From NCBI GenBank assembly GCA_027485235.1, contig JAIXRJ010000008.1, positions 55,754 through 119,753 on the forward strand: a DNA stretch of 64,000 nucleotides, read 5' to 3'. Below are positions 60,883 through 64,000 of the stretch, piece by piece. The position numbers and the translations under genes are program-made. Under the pieces are notes generated by a model. It was given only the letters and a program-made list of their open reading frames with translations, had not been told where the DNA came from and made no database searches. The stretch comes from Comamonadaceae bacterium. GTDB taxonomy: Bacteria; Pseudomonadota; Gammaproteobacteria; Burkholderiales; Burkholderiaceae_C. Each line of letters starts with the position of its first letter. The stretch's first letter is position 1.

Positions 60883-62952
60883 TCAGCCCCCGTGAAAATT
60901 CATCACCAGCGGCACGATCAGCAGCGCCACAATGTTGATGATCTTGATCAGCGGGTTGATCGCCGGGCCTGCGGTGTCCTTGTAGGGGTCGCCCACGGTG
61001 TCACCGGTCACGGCCGCCTTGTGGGCTTCGCTGCCTTTGCCGCCGTGGTGGCCGTCTTCGATGTATTTCTTGGCATTGTCCCAGGCACCACCGCCCGTGC
61101 ACATCGAGATCGCCACAAAAAGGCCGGTGATGATGGTGCCCATCAGCAAACCGCCCAGCGCCTTGGGCCCCAGGATCAGGCCCACCAGCACCGGCACCAC
61201 CACGGGCAACAGGCTTGGAATGATCATTTCCTTGATGGCCGCAGTGGTCAGCATGTCCACGGCCTTGCCGTATTCGGGCTTGGCCGTGCCCTCCATGATG
61301 CCGGGAATCTCCTTGAACTGGCGACGCACTTCAACCACCACGCTGCCTGCAGCACGCCCCACTGCTTCCATGGCCATGGCGCCGAACAGGTAAGGAATCA
61401 AACCGCCAATGAACAAGCCAATGATCACCAGAGGATCGGACAGGTCAAAGCTGATGGCTTTGCCGTAGGCCTCGAGTTTGTGGGTGTAGTCGGCAAACAG
61501 CACCAGCGAGGCCAAACCCGCCGAGCCGATGGCATAGCCCTTGGTCACCGCTTTGGTGGTGTTGCCCACGGCGTCCAGCGGGTCGGTGACGTCACGCACG
61601 CTGCTGGGCAATTCGGCCATTTCGGCAATACCGCCCGCGTTGTCGGTGATGGGGCCATAGGCGTCCAGTGCCACCACGATGCCCGCCATGCTCAGCATGG
61701 CGGTGGCCGCCACAGCGATGCCGTACAGGCCACCCAGAGCGTACGCGGTCCAGATGGCCAAGCACACAAACATCACAGGCCAGGCCGTTGAGCGCATGGA
61801 CACGCCCAAGCCCGCAATGATGTTGGTGCCGTGGCCGGTGGTCGAGGCTTGCGCGATGTGCTGCACCGGGGCGTATTGGGTGCCGGTGTAGAACTCGGTG
61901 ATCCAGACAAGGGCTGCCGTGAGCACCAGCCCCACAGCACAGGCACCAAACAGTTTCATTTGGCTGCCCCCAGCGCCCAGGGCGTTGTCCGGCATCAGCC
62001 AGGTGGTGACAAAGTAAAAGGCGATCAGGGACAGCACGCCCGAGATGGCCAGGCCTTTGTAGAGCGCGGGCATCACATTGGTCATGCCCGGCGAGGCCTT
62101 GACGAAGAAGCAGCCAATGATGGAGGCGATGATGGACACCGCACCGAGGGCCAGTGGGTACAGCACCGCTTGACCGGGTGCTGCGGAAATCAGCAATGCA
62201 CCCAGCACCATGGTCGCGATCAGGGTCACAGCATAGGTCTCGAACAGGTCGGCGGCCATGCCAGCGCAGTCGCCCACGTTGTCCCCCACGTTGTCGGCGA
62301 TCACGGCAGGGTTGCGTGGGTCGTCCTCGGGGATGCCGGCTTCGACCTTGCCCACCAGGTCGGCACCCACGTCAGCGCCTTTGGTGAAAATGCCGCCGCC
62401 CAAGCGGGCAAAAATCGAGATCAGCGAAGAGCCAAAGGCAAAACCGATCAAGGGGTTGAGCAAGGTGGCCAGATTTTTGTCAGGTGTCAGGTTACCGTTG
62501 CCGACCAGAAACCAGTAAAAACCGGAGACACCCAACAGCCCCAAGCCCACCACCAGCATGCCAGTGATGGCCCCGCCCCGAAACGCCACATCCAGCGCCG
62601 GGCCAATGCCTTTGGTGGCGGCCTGGGCCGTGCGGACATTGGCTTTGACCGACACGTTCATGCCGATGAAGCCGCACGCGCCTGAAAGCACCGCACCGAT
62701 CACGAATCCGACAGCAGTGACACCATCCAGAAAGATGCCCATCAAGATGGTCAGCACGACGCCGACGATGGCGATGGTTTTGTATTGTCGGGAAAGATAG
62801 GCCGCCGCACCGGCTTGAATGGCGGCTGAAATTTCCTGCATCCGGGCATTGCCGGCATCTTGAGAAAGGATCCACCCTCGGGCCCAGATGCCATAAGCGA
62901 CGGCAATCAGACCACATGCGAGCGCCAAAACGAGCGCTGAATTTCCTGTCAT
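60883..62952 (-). CDS. hppA: H+-translocating membrane pyrophosphatase, K+-independent type
   Basis: A 689-residue integral membrane protein with about 16 spans. It pumps protons with pyrophosphate energy. [21 protein letters not shown] is the catalytic signature, and [13 protein letters not shown] precedes it. In [10 protein letters not shown] the lysine and threonine positions fit the K+-independent group, where K+-dependent enzymes have alanine. Start at MTGNSALVL with GAGGAG upstream. It diverges from ppa by 216 bases, so both PPases may share regulation. Confidence 0.96.
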   Translation of the reverse strand: MTGNSALVLALACGLIAVAYGIWARGWILSQDAGNARMQEISAAIQAGAAAYLSRQYKTIAIVGVVLTILMGIFLDGVTAVGFVIGAVLSGACGFIGMNVSVKANVRTAQAATKGIGPALDVAFRGGAITGMLVVGLGLLGVSGFYWFLVGNGNLTPDKNLATLLNPLIGFAFGSSLISIFARLGGGIFTKGADVGADLVGKVEAGIPEDDPRNPAVIADNVGDNVGDCAGMAADLFETYAVTLIATMVLGALLISAAPGQAVLYPLALGAVSIIASIIGCFFVKASPGMTNVMPALYKGLAISGVLSLIAFYFVTTWLMPDNALGAGGSQMKLFGACAVGLVLTAALVWITEFYTGTQYAPVQHIAQASTTGHGTNIIAGLGVSMRSTAWPVMFVCLAIWTAYALGGLYGIAVAATAMLSMAGIVVALDAYGPITDNAGGIAEMAELPSSVRDVTDPLDAVGNTTKAVTKGYAIGSAGLASLVLFADYTHKLEAYGKAISFDLSDPLVIIGLFIGGLIPYLFGAMAMEAVGRAAGSVVVEVRRQFKEIPGIMEGTAKPEYGKAVDMLTTAAIKEMIIPSLLPVVVPVLVGLILGPKALGGLLMGTIITGLFVAISMCTGGGAWDNAKKYIEDGHHGGKGSEAHKAAVTGDTVGDPYKDTAGPAINPLIKIINIVALLIVPLVMNFHGG

Positions 62953-63168
62953 CGTTGAACTCCTCGATGGTTGTCGCTGAACAGAGGGGCGACGCAGTGG
63001 AGACCCCTCCATGGCGTTGCTTCCTCGATCACCGAAACCGGAGAACGATTGGCCAACACCCCATTAAAGAGGCCAAACTGGGATTTGCGCAAGGCTTGTG
63101 AAAGTAAAATCGGGGTTAATCCCTAGCGATTCAGTTTTTTCTTAACCTTTCACAAAGAGACCCGCAAG
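62953..63168. promoter_or_regulatory. Divergent hppA–ppa promoter region
   Basis: The 216-base gap holds both start regions. For ppa a TAAAAT at 63105–63110 could be the -10 box, with no good -35. For hppA nothing clear is seen on the minus strand. Confidence 0.35.
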
Positions 63169-63705
63169 ATGTCCCTCGACAACGTCACCCCCGGCAGTCA
63201 AGCACCCGAGACCTTCAACGTGATCATCGAAATCCCGATGAACTCTGATCCGATCAAGTACGAAGTGGACAAGGAAACCGGCGCCTTGTTCGTCGACCGT
63301 TTCATGACGACGGCCATGCACTACCCCACCAATTACGGTTACGTGCCGCAAACCCTGTCTGGCGACGGACACCCGGTGGACGTGTTGGTGATCACGCCTT
63401 ACGCCTTGCACCCCGGTGTCGTGGTGCCCTGCCGCGCCTTGGGCATTTTGATGATGGAAGACGAGGCGGGTGTGGATGGCAAGGTGATTGCGGTGCCGAC
63501 CAGCAAAATTTTGCCGATGTACGACCACTGGCAAGACATCTCGGATGTGAATGCGATGCGCCGTAACGCCATTTCGCACTTTTTTGAGCACTACAAAGAC
63601 CTTGAAAAAGGCAAGTGGGTCAAAGTGCTGGGCTGGGAAGGTCAAGAATCCGCCCACAAGGAAATCCTGGACGGCATCGCGGCTTACAACAAAACCAAGG
63701 CCTGA
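63169..63705 (+). CDS. ppa: Inorganic pyrophosphatase, soluble
   Basis: A 178-residue family I pyrophosphatase. It has [13 protein letters not shown] (the D-x-x-x-D metal signature), [23 protein letters not shown] and KVIAVPTSK, all conserved. Length matches E. coli (176). An AAAGAGA site precedes the ATG. It is followed by an intrinsic terminator, and is divergent from hppA. Confidence 0.96.
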   Translation: MSLDNVTPGSQAPETFNVIIEIPMNSDPIKYEVDKETGALFVDRFMTTAMHYPTNYGYVPQTLSGDGHPVDVLVITPYALHPGVVVPCRALGILMMEDEAGVDGKVIAVPTSKILPMYDHWQDISDVNAMRRNAISHFFEHYKDLEKGKWVKVLGWEGQESAHKEILDGIAAYNKTKA

Positions 63706-63752
63706 TGCGTTTGGTTGAGCGCTAGCCCTCGGGCGATGTGCCGCACTGTGAT

Positions 63753-63785
63753 CGCCTGCCCGGTTTGCACCGCGCAGGCGTTTTT
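63753..63785 (+). terminator. Intrinsic terminator of ppa
   Basis: CGCCTGC (63753–63759) pairs with GCAGGCG (63774–63780), followed by T5. The T run touches the stop codon of the opposing gene. Confidence 0.85.
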
Positions 63786-64000
63786 CATGGCGCTTTCTTG
63801 AGCGGTGAATGCTGGTGCAGCGCTTCGAGGTAGTTCTCCACCCCCGCTTTTTCCCGCTCCAAAAACCGCGCTACCGCTTCTGAAAACGCCGGGTGCGCCA
63901 GCCAGTGGGCGCTGTGGGTGGGGGTGGGCAGCAGGGCGCGGGCCATTTTGTGTTCGCCTTGTGCGCCGCCTTCAAAGCGTTTGAGGCCGTGCTGGATGCA
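63785..64000 (-). CDS. N-acyltransferase-like protein (COG3146/DUF482-like), C-terminal part
   Basis: The last 71 codons of a gene that continues beyond the window. Read on the minus strand it gives CIQHGLKRFEGGAQGEHKMARALLP, then THSAHWLAHPAFSEAVARFLEREKAGVENYLEAL and a stop. The GGAQGEHK-xAR motif is, from memory, found at the end of predicted N-acyltransferases of COG3146 (DUF482, GNAT-like). The gene is too short in view to say more. Its stop touches the ppa terminator T run. Confidence 0.65.
   Translation of the reverse strand, partial: CIQHGLKRFEGGAQGEHKMARALLPTPTHSAHWLAHPAFSEAVARFLEREKAGVENYLEALHQHSPLKKAP

Overview
The window looks like chromosomal core DNA from a freshwater-type Comamonadaceae (Burkholderiales, Betaproteobacteria). 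The evidence is the high-GC coding style, the order hda–HAD phosphatase–pcnB–folK, the order orn–M48 peptidase–pterin dehydratase–rsgA, the signal-recognition RNA gene beside dnaX, and the folC–SPOR–cvpA–purF–metZ chain. Genus level (Limnohabitans/Rhodoferax-like) is only a guess. Genes are dense on both strands, and no insertion sequence, prophage, rRNA operon or CRISPR array was seen.

Layout. 0–3.1 kb: end of hda, HAD phosphatase, pcnB and folK, translationally coupled. 3.2–4.2 kb: TM2-like membrane protein and GNAT acetyltransferase on the minus strand. 4.2–6.6 kb: the ribosomal operon rpsP–rimM–trmD–rplS. 6.6–9.7 kb: a DEAD-box helicase with a long structured leader, then orn. 9.7–12.3 kb: M48 protease, pterin dehydratase, rsgA. 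12.3–14.8 kb: CobD/AmpE-like membrane protein, Nudix hydrolase, MipA-type outer-membrane protein. 14.9–20.6 kb is the least conserved part: NYN-domain protein, VapBC toxin–antitoxin pair, SprT-like protease, two unknown genes (one with an in-frame stop near its apparent original start), and a macro-domain protein converging on a WYL regulator. 20.6–25.6 kb: prfB (with its programmed frameshift)–pepN–fbp. 25.6–31.8 kb: small outer-membrane-like protein, alpha/beta hydrolase, acyl-CoA synthetase, aldo/keto reductase, YbaK, PlsY, YajQ.

31.8–36.1 kb: murB, a pair of related palindromic repeats, then ppnP–argG, a glycine-zipper protein and an ArsC-like reductase. 36.1–43.0 kb: folC, a SPOR protein, cvpA, purF, metZ, gltX. 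43.0–43.7 kb: tRNA-Ala, tRNA-Glu and tRNA-Asp, then the 4.5S SRP RNA on the opposite strand. 43.8–46.6 kb: dnaX (with an A9 slippage site)–ybaB–recR. 46.8–51.4 kb: an orphan Tat-type substrate-binding protein, then mltD, gloB, a methyltransferase and rnhA, the E. coli order but without dnaQ. 51.5–56.0 kb: RND efflux adaptor and pump. 56.1–59.2 kb: moaA–mobA–moeA for molybdenum cofactor. 59.3–60.8 kb: aldehyde dehydrogenase. 60.9–63.7 kb: a membrane H+-pyrophosphatase divergent from soluble pyrophosphatase. The right edge cuts into an N-acyltransferase-like gene.

Together the genes are mainly housekeeping: translation, RNA turnover, DNA replication and repair, purine, folate, methionine and arginine synthesis, wall recycling and cofactor making. 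The most unusual signals are the two palindromic elements with a shared core and different but self-complementary arms (32.9–33.1 kb), the dnaX slippage site, the shared CATG start of gloB and the methyltransferase, the broken start of the 18.0 kb gene, and the accessory NYN/VapBC/SprT/macro/WYL block. I did not find an unmistakable new multi-gene system; that block is the best candidate.
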